Assembly: GCF_041296265.1 (NCBI RefSeq)
Contig: NC_091687.1
Coordinates: forward strand, 101,398,001 to 101,462,000
Reading direction: 5' to 3'
DNA: 64,000 nt
From: Equus caballus
Taxonomy: Eukaryota; Chordata; Mammalia; Perissodactyla; Equidae
Position numbers and translations under genes: made by a program. Within the stretch, counting starts at the first letter, position 1, and every line of letters begins with the position of its first letter. Below are positions 34,712 to 46,720 of the stretch, in pieces. The notes under the pieces are model-generated. The model did not search any database. It was not told where the DNA came from and saw only the letters and a list, made by a program, of their open reading frames with translations.

Positions 34712-35955
34712 AAGCCTTATAGAATAATAAAATAACTGAGTTTAAAGCGACATGAGAAGTCATCTCATCCAATAACTACACAGGATACATAAACATGTCC
34801 CAGGGCAGCCTTTTCATCTTCTTGAAATTTTCCTATGACCACATCCTGAGAAAGCCCATTCCACTTTCCTGCCTCTGCCATTGAAGGTCAGTGCTGCACA
34901 AGAAAATGAAAATATCTTCCAACTAGCTGTGCAGTGTATACACTTTCAATATGGTTATGTGAAATATTCTGAATAAGAGGAAATAAATTGGCTTATTTTT
35001 TTTCTGTAATCAGGATGTGTAGACAAAATTTTATAGAATAAAGCAAGGTATTGGTAGAATATTTAATATACAAGAATCGAGAGAGATTTATAGCATAGTA
35101 ATTATTTAAATATTTTAAATTCAACACCTGTCATCTCCTTCAAAAATAGGTCTACTTCTAAAATATTTGTATAGATTCCTATATATACCTATAATAGTGA
35201 TGTTTCCTAAGGCATAATCAACTGAAACTAGGAAGAGTATGAGCCATGGCATCAAGGGAAAGAATTAAGAATGTAACTGTGACGCAACTAACAACCAGAA
35301 ACCCCCAAAGAATGTCATGCTAATAAACATGTAGATATATTGGAGCTTTCTCTGTCACTCTTTTTCTCTGCTTCTGGAGTGTAGGTGGAGATCTGCGGAA
35401 TACAGAGCTAGAGGGAAGAGAGCAGAATGGAAGTCACTGAGAGTCCTTGAAAGAACTATACTTACTCTCGTTGGTTTGGTCAATTGTCTCCTATGGGAAA
35501 TGACCAACACTTGGAGAAAACATCCTGGCAAATAAGAACAGGTTGTAACTGTTGTGATGACTTGTTGACCAATAATACTAGACCTGTAAATTATCAGGAA
35601 TACTTTGATTTTAAATTAAGAGATTTTAGGTAAGTTAAATAAGCATTTTACTCCAAACTTGAAACTCCAGCACTCAGCTAAGAAGTGATAGAAAGTAGTT
35701 AAGTAGTGGATAAGAATATATAAAGAGACTTTCTGTTTTCAGTTCTTTCCTCAAATTATATACTAAATTAAACCTGCTAAATACTTAAGCTGTAGGAAAG
35801 GGAAATATTCAACTTCTAAAATAAGTTGGTTTTTATTTTTCGGTGAAAGTGGTTTTAAAGACAAAAATATACACACTTCTCTCTTACAAAGCCTCCCTTT
35901 TGTAAGGACATCTTCTATGCAAGCATTACTCAATGACCAAAAATAGGTTAAAAAC
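34712..35955. other. 3' flank of the second OR and spacer
   Basis: Candidate AATAAA signals occur at 34726, 34981 and about 35038. No other gene or nameable repeat was seen. Confidence 0.4.
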
Positions 35956-35957
35956 AC

Positions 35958-36185
35958 GATTTTGAGTTCAGATAGAGCTGAGTTTTTACAAGATTCTGCC
36001 ATGTGCTAGATGTGCAAGCTTTTGCAATGTACTTAAATTCTTTGGAATTTAGATTTATTATGTATAAAATGAGTTCACTAATACAAAGCTCACATTGTTG
36101 TAAAGAGGAAACACTATGTGCAAAATGCTTAGCAGAATCCATGAGGCATAGTAAGAGCTCAATAAAAGGTAATTATTAATATTAT
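35958..36185 (+). repeat. MIR SINE, sense
   Basis: MIR order is visible: 'gagttcagatagagctgag', then 'tgcaatgtacttaaattctttgg', then 'tttattatgtataaaatgag', then 'aaatgcttagcagaat', then 'ggcatagtaagagctcaataaaagg'. Diverged but colinear to the 3' end. Confidence 0.75.
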
Positions 36186-36439
36186 CTAATGCATGCATTT
36201 ATCAGATCTTTAAAATACAAGGACTATGACTTAGAAATGAGACAACGGAAAATGAGATTTCCTACTATACTCGAAAAAAGCAGAAATATTAAAAAATGTA
36301 AATGCAAAATGCCAAGATTTCAAATAATTTATGAAGTAAATGACTCAGAGTCTTTCCTTTGAAAGAAATAATAAATAGTTTAAAATTTCAAACGCATATA
36401 TGTGTGTGTATATATATGTATGTACATCAGTACATACAC

Positions 36440-36690
36440 ACAATGTGTGTGTTCCTTTTTGTTTATCTCTTTCATTCATTATGATGTTTGTGAGACTCAC
36501 TCAGGTTGTTGCATGTAGCTCTATTTCATTAATTTTAATTGCTTCATACCATTATATTGTATAAACATATCACAATTTATCCAATATATTTCTGGTAGAT
36601 ATTTGAGCTGCCTACAGTTTTGACTATAATAAATAATTTTCCACAGGTACTATTACACATGTCTTTTGGGGGCCATATGCAACCATCCCT
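36440..36690 (-). mobile_element. Old L1 3'-UTR remnant, antisense
   Basis: Reversed L1-type 3' UTR text: 'aggttgttgcatgtagct' near 36502, 'ttaattgcttcataccatta' near 36536, 'tatttgagctgcctacag' near 36600 and 'acatgtcttttgggggcc' near 36657. It stops where the larger antisense L1 begins, so it is probably part of the sequence that L1 inserted into. A possible partner, an older antisense ORF2 piece, lies at 43545-44400. Confidence 0.55.
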
Positions 36691-36699
36691 TTTTTCTCC

Positions 36700-39600
36700 C
36701 TATTTATTTATTTTTTATTGCGGTAACATTGGTTTATAACATTATATAAATTTCAGGAGTACGTCATTAAATTTCAATTTCTGTGTAGATTACATCATGT
36801 TCACCACCCAAAGACTAATTACAATCCATCATCATACACACGTACCTAATCATCCCTTTTTCCCTCCACCCTCCCCTTTCCCCTCTGGTAACTACCAATA
36901 CAATCTCTGCCTTTATGTGATTGTTTGTTGTTTTTATCCTATACTTATGAGTGAGATGATACGGTATTTGACTTTCTCCCTCTGACTTATTTCACTTAGG
37001 ATATTACCCTCAAGGTCCATCCGTGTTTTCACAAATGGCCGGATTTCATTGTTTCTTATGGATGAGTAGTATTCCATTGTGAATATATACCACATCTTCT
37101 TTATCCATTCATCCCTTGATGGGTACCTAGGTTGCTTCCAAGTCTTGGCAATTGTGAATAATGCTGCAATGAACACAAAGGTGCATGTATCATTACCCAT
37201 TCATAGTTTCATGTTCTTTGGATAAATACTCCCGCAGTGGAATACCTGGACTGTATGGTAGTTCTATTCTTAATTTTTTGAGGAATCTCCATATTGTTTT
37301 CAACATGGCTGTACCAGTTTGCACTTCTATCAGCACAGAATGAGAGTTCTCTTTTCCCCATATCCTCTCCAACAATTATTTCCCGTCTTGTTAATCATAG
37401 CCTTCTGACTGGCATGAGATGATATCTCATTATAGTTTTAATTTGTATTTCCCTGACAATTAGTGATATTTCATGTGCTTGTTGGCCATCTGTATATCTT
37501 CTTTGGAGAAATGTCTGTTCAGATCTGTGCACATTTTTTAACTGGGCTGTTAATTTTTTTGTTGTTGAGATGTAGGAGTTCTTTATGCATTTTGGGTATT
37601 AACCCTTTATCAGAATATGGTTGGCAAATATCTTCCCCAAATTGTTAGGCTGTCTTTTCATTTTGCTGATGGTTTCCTTTGCTGTGCAGAAGCATTTTAG
37701 TTTGATGTATTCACACTTGTTTACTTTTTCTATTGTTTCCCTTGTCCAGTGAGACATGGTACTTGAAAATATGCTGCTAAGACTGATGTCAAAGAGTGTA
37801 TTGCTATATTTTCTGCTATAAGTTTCATGGTTTTAGTTCTTACATTCAAGTCTTCAATCCATTTGGGGTTAGTTTTCGTGTATGGTGTAAGATAATGATC
37901 TACTTTCATTATTTTGCATGTGGCTGTCCAATTTTCCCAACACCATTTATTGAAGAGACTTTCCTTTCTCCATTGTACATTCTTGGCTCCCTTGTCAAAA
38001 ATTAGCTGTCCATAGATGTTTGGGTTTATTTAAGGGCTCTTGATTCTGTTTCATTGGTCTGTGTGTCTGTTTTTGTGCTAGTGACATGCTGTTTTGGTTT
38101 CTATACCTTTGTAGTATATATTGAAATGAGAGAGTGTTGTACCTCCAGCTTTGTCATTTTTCTAGGATTCCTTTGGCTATTCAGAGTCTTCTGTTATTCC
38201 ACATAAATTTTAGGACTCTTTGTTCTATTTCTGTGAAAAACGTCATTGGAACTCTAATAGGGATTGCATTGAATGTGTAGATTGCTTTAAAGAGTATTGA
38301 CATTTTAACTATGTTAATTTTTCCAATCCAAGAGTACAGAATATCTTTCCATTTCTTTGTGTCTTCTTCAGTTTCTCTCAACAATGTCTTAGAGTTTTCA
38401 GTGTACAGATCTTTCACCTCTTTGGTTCAGTTTTTTCCTAGGTATTTTATTCTTTTTGTTGCAGTTGTAAATGGGATTGCATTCTTATTTTCTCTTTCTG
38501 CTACTTTATTGTTAGTGTATAGAAACACAACTGATTTATCTATGTTGATTTTGTATCCTGCATCTTTACTATTCATTTATTATTTCTAAAAGGTTTTGGT
38601 GGATTCTTTAGAGTTTTCTATATGTAGAATAATGTAATCTGCAAATAGTGACAGTTTCACTTCTTCCTTTTCAATGTGGATCTCTTTTATTTATTTTTCT
38701 TGCCTGATTGCTCTGGCTAGGACTTCCAATGCTATGTTAAATAAGAGTGGTGACAGTGGGCATCCATGTCTGGTTCCTGTTCTTAGAGGGATAGCTTTCA
38801 GTTTTTCTTCCTTGAGAATGATATTAGCTGTGGGTTTGTCATATACGGACTTTCTTATTTTGAGCTACTTTCCTTCTATATCCATTTTATTCAGCTTTTA
38901 TCATAAACGCATGCTGTATCTTGTCAAATCCTTTCTCTGCACCTATTGAGATGATCATGTGATTTTTGTTCTTCATTTTGTTAATGTGGTGTATCACATT
39001 GATGGATTTATGGATGTTGAACCATCCCTGAATCCATGGAATAAATCCCACTTGATCAATATTGGCTTCATAGAATGAGTTAGGAACCTTCCTTTCCTAT
39101 TCAATTTTTTGGAAGCGTTTGAGAAGGATAGGTATTAAATCTACTTTGAATGTTTGGTAGAATTTACCAGGGAAGCCATCTGATCCTGGACTTTTATATT
39201 TGGGGAGGGTTTTGATTACTGTTTTGATCTCCTTGCTGGTGATTGGTCCATTCAAATTCTCTATTTCTTCGTGATTCAGTTTTGGAAGGTTGTATGATTC
39301 TAAGAATTTATCCATTTCTTCTCAATATCCAATTTGTTGGTGTATAGCTTTTTGTAGTGTTCTTTTATAATCTTTTGTATTTCAGAAGTGTCCATTGTAA
39401 TTTCTCCTCTTTCATTTCTGATTTTCTTTATTTGAGACTTTTCCTTTTTTCTTGGTGAATCTAGCTAAAGTTTTGTCAATTTTGTTTATCTTTTCAAAGA
39501 ACTAGCTCTTAGTTTCATTGACTTTTTCTATTTTTTTTAGTCTCTATTTCATTTATTTTTGCTCTGATTTTTATTACTTCCTTCCTTTTACTGATTTTTG

Positions 39601-42600
39601 CTTGGTTTATTCTTCTTTCTCCAGTTACTTTAGGTTCACTGTTAGATTGTTTATTTGGGATTTTTCTTATGTCTTGAGGTTAGCCTATATTGCTATAAAC
39701 CTCCCTTTAGACCCACTTTTGCTTTATATCATAAATTTTGGCATGTTGAATTTTAATTTTCATTTTTTCCAGGTATTTTTTAATTTCTCCTTTGATCTCT
39801 TCATTGATCCAATCATTATTCAGTAGCATTTTATTGAATCTCCACATAGATGCAGCTTTTCTGATTTTCTTCCTTTATGTGATTTCTAGTTTCATACCAT
39901 TGTGGTCAGAAAAGATGCTTGGTATTATTCAGCCTTCTTCAATTTACTGAACTTGTTTTGGGACCTAATATATGATCTATCCTGGAGAATGTTGCATGTT
40001 CATTTGAAAAGAATATGTATTCTCTGATTTTTGGATGAAATGTTCTGTATATATCTACTAAGTGCATCTGGTCTAATGTATCATTTAAGGCCAATGTTTC
40101 CTTATTGATCTTCTATTTGGATTATCTATCCATTGGTGTAAATGGAGTGTTAAAGTCCCCTACTATTATCATGTCACTGTCTATTTCTCCTTTTATGTCT
40201 GTTAACAATTGCTTTATATATTTAGGTGTGCCTATGTTGGGTTCATAGATATTTACAAATGTTATATCCTCTTGTTGGATTTTTCCCTTTATCATTATGT
40301 AGTGCCCTTCTTTGTCTCTTGTTACAGTTTTTGTTTTAAAGTGTATTTTCTCTGATATAAGTATTGCTACTCCAGCTTTCTTTTCATTGTCATTTGCATG
40401 AAATATGTTTTCCATCCCTTCACTTTCAGTTTATGAGTGTCTTTAGGTCCGAAGTGTCTCTTTATCTATGTATGTGGGGTCTTGTTTTTTTTCCAGTTGG
40501 CCACTCTGTGCCTTTTGATTGGAGCATTTAGTCCATTGACATATAAAGTAGCTATTGATGAGAATGTATTTATTGCCATTTTGTTACTTTGTTTTGGGTG
40601 TTTTAGTGGTTCTTCTCTGTTCTTTTCTCTCTCTCTTGCTCTCTTCCTTTGTGGCTTGATGGCTTTCTATAGTATTATGTTTGGGCTCCTTTCTCTTAAT
40701 TTTTTGTGTATTTTTCATAGGTTTCTGGTTTGTGATTACCATGGGATTCATATATAATAACCTACGTATATAGCAATCTATAATAAGTTGATTGTCTCTT
40801 TAGTTTGACATCTTGCTAAAAGCTCTACTCCTTTACTCCCCTCCTCCTACGTTTTATGTTTTGATCTTATATCTAACCTCCTTTATTGTGTGTGTGTATC
40901 CATTACCCTCGTATCATGGAAACAGATAATTTTATTACTTGTGTCTTTTGACCTTCATATTATCTTCATAGGTGGTTGATCTGCTACCTTTACTGTATAT
41001 TTGCCTTTATCAGTGATTTTATTGCTTTTTTTTATTTTTCATAATTTTCTTATTCTTATTTGTAGTCTTCCCTCTTTTCCACTTAAATAGGTCCCTTTAG
41101 TATTTCTTGTAAGACTGGTTTCTTGGTGACAAACTCATTTATTTTTTGCTTGTTTGGCAAACTCTATCTTTCCTTCCATTCTGAATGATAACTTTTGCAG
41201 GTAGAGTATTCTTAGCTGTAGGTTCTTTTCCTTTCAGCACTTTAAATACATTGTGCCACTCCCTTCTAGCCTGTAAGGTTTCTGCTGAGAAGTCAGCTGA
41301 TAGCCTTATGGGACTTCCTTTGTATGTAACTTGTTGCCTTCTCTTGTGGGTTTTAGAATCTTCTCTTTGTCTTTAATTTTTGACATTTTAATTATAATGT
41401 TTCTTGATGTGGGCCTCATTGGGTTTATCTTGTTTGGTGCTTTCTGTACTTCCTGTACCTGGATCTCTGTTTCCTTCCCTATGTTACAAAAGTTTTTGAC
41501 TATCATTCTTTGAATAGGTTCTTTGCCCCTTTCTCTCTCTCTTCTCCTTCTAGGACACCTAAATACAAATGTTAGTGTGCTTGATGTTGTCCCAGTGTTC
41601 TCTTAGACTCTTCTTGTTCTTTTTAGTTCTTTTTTCTTTTATCTGTTCAGCTTAGGTGATTTCCTCTAGTCTTTCATCCAGCTTGCTGATATGTTCTTCT
41701 GTATCACCTACTCTGCTATTGAGTCCCTCTAGTGAAATTTTCATTTCCAGTATTGTATTCTTCCTTTCTGTTGGTTATTTTTTATATTTTCCAAATCTTT
41801 GTTGATGTTCTCACTGAGTTCATCTATTCTTCTCCCAAGATCAGTGAGCATCCTTAGGACTTTTTGATTGAACTCTGTGTCAGGCAGATTGTTTATTTCT
41901 GTCTATTTAGTTTTTTCACTGGAGTTGTCTCTATTCACTTACTTGGAACATATTCCTTTGCCTCCTCATTTTGCTTCATTCTCTATGTTTCTATCAATGT
42001 CTTAGGTGGGTCAATTACATCTTCTGACCTTGGAGAGGTGGCCATATTTAAGAGATGTCTTATTTGTTTTTCCATCTCATCACCAGTTCCAAATGTTCCC
42101 GGAGTGACCCCTGAGTGGGCTATGTATGTCCTTCTGTTGTGGCAGGGTTGCTCTTACTGCAGGTGCTCAGGGAGGCTAGGTTGTCCCCCTTGCCAGCTGG
42201 TTGGAATGCTCAGTTGCGTGTGGCTTCTATGGACACGTCAGTCACTTTATCAGGCATGGGGAGCCCCAGCACAGTTGGCTGAAAGGTCTAATATCACATT
42301 CCTGTTGCAGTTTTTCTGTTAAGTGAGTAGGCCTCCAGAGTGGCTGGTTGCTAGACTCAAGGGCTTACCTTTGCTGTAGCCCTCAAGCCTGCAAGGCTGT
42401 TTTCAGCTTTCTCAAGATTGCAGCTGAGTTTGGCTGGCTCCAGGCATGGGAGCACTCAATTGTTTCAGGCTTTGGAAGTTGAGGCCAATCTCCTATGTGG
42501 CTATTTGAGAAGCACAAGTCTTCTGCAGCTGATAGGCCCCAAAGACCACAGGACCACACAACCCATCAACACAGTCCTGCCCCATGTGCACACCCCAACC

Positions 42601-43525
42601 CCCCAAAAGAACTCAGTCACAGCACTGAAAATACCACACACACTCCACCAATGCCCCATACACTCCAGCCGTGCCTTGTGCACACACTTTGCCCTGCAGA
42701 GGCACAGCCACTCACCTGTCTGCTGAGGATCCAGGCACCCAGCCTACGAAGACCCACAAGTTGACCAAGGTCTTGCTGTTGGTTGGGGCCAGTCCCTAGG
42801 GCATGCTGCTTGCCCTGGCTAACTGGTTTAATTTGGTGCTCTAGTGGATCAGGCAGACCCTGGGCTAAGAAGCCAGGGGAAGAACTCCAATGGCATCTTC
42901 CAGTGTCTGTGTCAGCATGCCTCTACTAGATCACAATGATAGCTGCCACCAATGTCTCAGTCCCTGGAGAGGTCTCACCTCTCACTGAGATGCACCCATA
43001 GCCTATCAGGCAAGTCACTTTTCACCAAATAAATGTATCCCTTTCTTTCTGGTGATTTTAGTTTGCTTTCTGAAACAGGTGAATTTGTACATGGGCCCTT
43101 TAAGAGCTAGCTTTTTTCCCCTTATGACCAACAGCTTTTCTGGGAGTATTCCCCATTGTTGTTGGTAGCCAGCAAAGCCAGATATCATGAGACTTGTTTC
43201 AGTTTTACTGAGTCCAAAGGATGCTTATAGCAGTTATACCACCCCCCTCAGGTCCCACACTCCTCTGGGGAAGGCTTCACACCTTAGAATTGCTCTCTGC
43301 TGTCTATGAAGCACTGTGGCTTGTGAAGGTGGCTTTTTTCCTCTCCAGAAAGGAATTTCTGCCTCTTCCACCTCAGTCAGGACTCTCCCTTGTTGTGGAG
43401 CTTCTTTTTATCCAGTTTTCAGTTCTCTCTCAGGGGTTATTGTTCCAAGGGTACTTGCAAATTCATTGTGTCCATGGGAGGAGGTGAGTTCACACTCTGC
43501 CTATACCACCATCTTGACACATTTC
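36700..43525 (-). mobile_element. Near full-length L1 LINE, antisense, inactive
   Basis: About 6.8 kb, read right to left. A GC-rich 5' UTR runs from about 43525 to 42100. ORF1 remnants follow at about 42080-41000, including a lysine-rich piece at 41506-41306. ORF2 runs from about 40700 to 36940: endonuclease (40415-40122, AILISEKIHF, VGDFNTP), reverse transcriptase (39315-39097, KYKSPGSDGFPGKFYQTFK) and C-terminal part (38417-38181; 37200-36934, YYSSIRNNEI). A short 3' UTR and A-rich tail end near 36700. Stops and frameshifts break both ORFs. The reverse transcriptase FADD box reads FADY near 38650, losing a catalytic aspartate. The 3' UTR matches the tail of the composite at 2814-3088. Boundaries are good to a few tens of bases. 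Confidence 0.88.
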
Positions 43526-43544
43526 TCCTCATATAAGCAGTTAA

Positions 43545-44400
43545 TACTTTAAATTTTCCTCAAAGCTCTGCCTCAGTTGCCAGGTACAAATTTTGTATTT
43601 TGCATTTTCTTGTTATTCAATTCCAAATATATTTCTTGTTTCCTTTGTTATTTCTTTAACTTATAGATTATTTAAAAGAATGGGATTTAATTTCCACATA
43701 TTTGGGAATTTTCCAGAGGTCTTTGCTTACTTGCTTCTAATTTAATTCCATTATGTTTAAAGAAAATGCTCTTTATGATATTAATTATTTTACATGTGCT
43801 GAAATTTGTATTCTTCTGTTGCTGGATGGAGTGTTCTAAAAATGTCAGTTAGGTCAGATTGTTTCCAGTCTGCTACATCTTTAATGGTTTTGTTGAATCT
43901 ATCAAATACTGTCAGAGTGATGTTAATATCTCCAATAATAGTGGTGGATTTGTCCATTGATTTTTTTATGTATTTGTATTTCTGTTATTAGATTAAAATA
44001 TTTATGTGTTCTGGATTAATCAATACCTTTAATAGCATATAATGTCCCCTCTTGCCCTGGTAATATCTTTTATTTTGCTAATTACTTCATTTTATGTGAA
44101 TAAAGTCACTCTAGATTTCTGATTCTAGTATTGCATGATATATCTTTTTCATCTTTTTACTTTTCTCTACATGTTTATATTAGAAATGGGCTAATTTTAG
44201 AGAGCACATAGCTGGTTCTTTCTATTTTACCCTACATTCTGTCCTCTGTCTTTTAATTATCATGTTTATACAAATTTCATTTAATGTCATTAAGGGTAAA
44301 CTTGCCTTTAATTCTATCAGCTTGCTATTTCCCTTCATTTTTGTCTCATTTCTTCTTTGTTTTCCTTTTCTGCACCTCTACCTTTTTATTTAAATTATTT
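43545..44400 (-). mobile_element. Older L1 ORF2 5' remnant, antisense
   Basis: Reversed L1 ORF2 endonuclease text: 'gggatttaatttccacatatttggg' near 43682, 'tctaatttaattccattatg' near 43736, 'gctggatggagtgttctaaaaatgtc' near 43822 and 'ctccaataatagtggtggattt' near 43930. It is more diverged than the 6.8-kb L1 next to it and shares its orientation. It may belong to the same old copy as 36440-36690, with the middle lost. Confidence 0.7.
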
Positions 44401-44637
44401 TAATTTTCTTATTTTACATGTATTGGACTCTTTCAAGGGAGTGATAAGATTTGAAAGGACTTTCCACAAACTCCTGTCTCTGTAAATGACACTGGATGAG
44501 TCAATGCAGTGGATAGCAGGAGTGTTCTTGAGATCCATTCCTGAAAGCCAACCTGTGTGACTAGCAGTAACTTAACTATAATTTGGAGTGACTGTGAATC
44601 ACACTACAATGTGTCCCACTGAATTCAAACTAGATAT
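44401..44637. other. Short spacer
   Basis: AT-rich sequence; nothing recognised. Confidence 0.4.
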
Positions 44638-45096
44638 GCCTATAATGGTTTGATTACTATCCCTCCAAAATACATGCCCGATCAGAACTTCAGAAAGTGA
44701 CCATATTTGGAAATAGCATGTTCACAGATGTAATTAGTTAAGGATATTGAGAATAAATCATCCTGGATTTAAAGTAGGCCCTAAATTCAATGGCTGTTAT
44801 CTTGATAAGAGGAGGAGAAGACACAAAGAGCCACATGGAGAAGAAAGCCAGGTGAAAACAGAAGTAAGCAGAGATTGGAGTTATGCTGACACAAGCCAAG
44901 GAACATTTGAGGCCACCAGAACCTGGAAGAGGTAAGAAAGGATTCTTTCCTAGAGTCTGCAGAGGGAGCATGACCCTACTGACTTCTTGATTTTGAACTT
45001 CTAGCCTCCAGAACCATGAGAGAATAAATTGCCGTGGTTTTCAGCCACCCAGTTGTGGTACTTTGTTATGGCAGCCCTAAGAAATGAATATAGTAC
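44638..45096 (+). mobile_element. MLT1-type LTR fossil (ERVL-MaLR), probably solo
   Basis: The sense LTR begins with a form of the MLT1 start ('taatggtttgattactatcc', 'ctccaaaatacatg'). It continues through 'gaagacacaaagagccacatgg' and ends with 'agcctccagaaccatgagag', 'aataaattgccgtgg', 'cagccacccagttgtggta' and 'ctttgttatggcagccc', all in MLT1 order. No internal region lies beside it. It is an old, decayed non-coding copy. Confidence 0.75.
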
Positions 45097-46720
45097 CCCA
45101 ACTCAATTTTTCCTTTGCTAGATTCCTGAAATGCTCACGGCCACCCCAGTCTACCTGCCAGTAGGGTAAGTTTGAAAGATGGAAAATAAGAATGGAAAGT
45201 GACATCAATCCAACCAATTTCAGTTAAAATTCTTAATTTTGAAAAAATTCATAAAGCATATTTTACAAAAAAACACAGCCAGGTACCTTGGAGGACCCTG
45301 TGTAAGTAAGAAGCCCTGAAGCTTCAGCTTTATTGGCTTCATGGGAAATCCACTTCTGACACAGGAGGGGAGAGTTGACTACAGATACAATGTCCTGAGA
45401 TGACCACAGAGTATCTGTAAGGAATGATCACACAAGTGGGCACGAATCCTATGCTGAGAAAGAGGGTGATAAGAGGAAATGTAGGGGGATTGGTAACGGA
45501 TAAAACAATGTGCTAGAGCTAATGTAATAGAGGTCATGGTGGGGTCAAAATTCATTGGAATCATACTCTATGGTTTGAACTGGAAAAACAGAAATAATGG
45601 TCAGAGAATGGGGTACTTGATAAGGAGATGTTAGATGTAGTGCAATGATTGGCAATAAACAGGTCTACAGTATGGTCACAGAAGTGGGTGACTGAGAGTG
45701 GGATAGAGGACAAAAACACTGGAAGGAGAGAAGAAGTCAAGTAACTGAGAGGCCAGGATGCCAAATGGATCTTCTGCATAGATGTAGAAATTGCCACACG
45801 TGATGACAGAATTAGTGGTAAATCACTGTAAAATTAGGAGCATGCATGGTAAATGATGAAAATAAGAGGGGTTTATGGTGCTATAGTCTGATAGTGTATG
45901 CTCAAAGGAGCTGGAGTCATTTCACAGAAGCCAAGAGCAATGGTCTTGAAGTGGCAGAGGCTCCAGAAAGATACCCTCTTCACCTTCTGACCCTGTGTTA
46001 GTGGAAAATGAGAATTTAAGTGTCTGTATGTGAGAGAGCAGAGGGGAATCAGAGTTCTCAGTGAACAGTCAGGTTGAAGTTAAAGCAAGAAAGACAAGAA
46101 TGCATTCAAGGAAGGCGCTTAGAATACAGAGCATCTTGCTGATAACGGAGCATGAGTTTCAGGGGACAATTGGGAATGACTGTGGTCTCAGAGGAGGCTA
46201 GTATTTGGGTCAGATGTGTAGGCCAAATTGTGGAAAAAGCCCAGATGACTAAGGACAACCTGTAACGTGTGGACTTCCTGCCCAGGCTCAGATTGACAGG
46301 ATTGTGGAGCAGGAAAGAATTGCTTGGAATCGTCTCTTGAGGAAAAGTGATTCATCAGATTTAGTTCAAACCTCTTTCCAGACTCTGCGCTCTATCCATG
46401 TCCTCATCCCCGTGGGGGCAGCAGTTTCATTTTGTACTCACCACTCTGCCTTTTATTTCTTCCCTTTCAGCACACAAAAATTTACATCTTTTAATGTTTA
46501 TTTTACACTTAGAAGGCTTTATCTTGTTGCCTGTCCTATCACAATTTAATTTTCCTGTTCTTCAGTCCTTTATTTTAAGCCATCTTTTGTTGCCTGAAGT
46601 TGTTCGCACATTTTGTTGCTGTAATTGTTATAGTCTTAATGAAAGATGAGTGGGTAATAATTTTATTGAGTTCTTGCATATGTAAATATGTATTTCTGTC
46701 ACCACTTAAAAGGGAATGAT
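45097..46720. other. Unassigned stretch, possibly old repeat
   Basis: No gene was recognised. The part from about 45380 to 46230 has the feel of a decayed dispersed element ('gtcacagaagtgggtgactgag' near 45674; 'aactgagaggccaggatgcc' near 45743), but I cannot name it. The short ORFs on both strands are not convincing. Confidence 0.35.

Noticed and set aside
41864-42322. 152-codon plus-strand ORF
   Set aside because: It is the reverse strand of the L1 ORF1/5' UTR region; no independent protein is suggested.
42418-42764. Overlapping 102- and 89-codon plus-strand ORFs rich in Pro and His
   Set aside because: They are frames on the wrong strand of the GC-rich L1 5' UTR.
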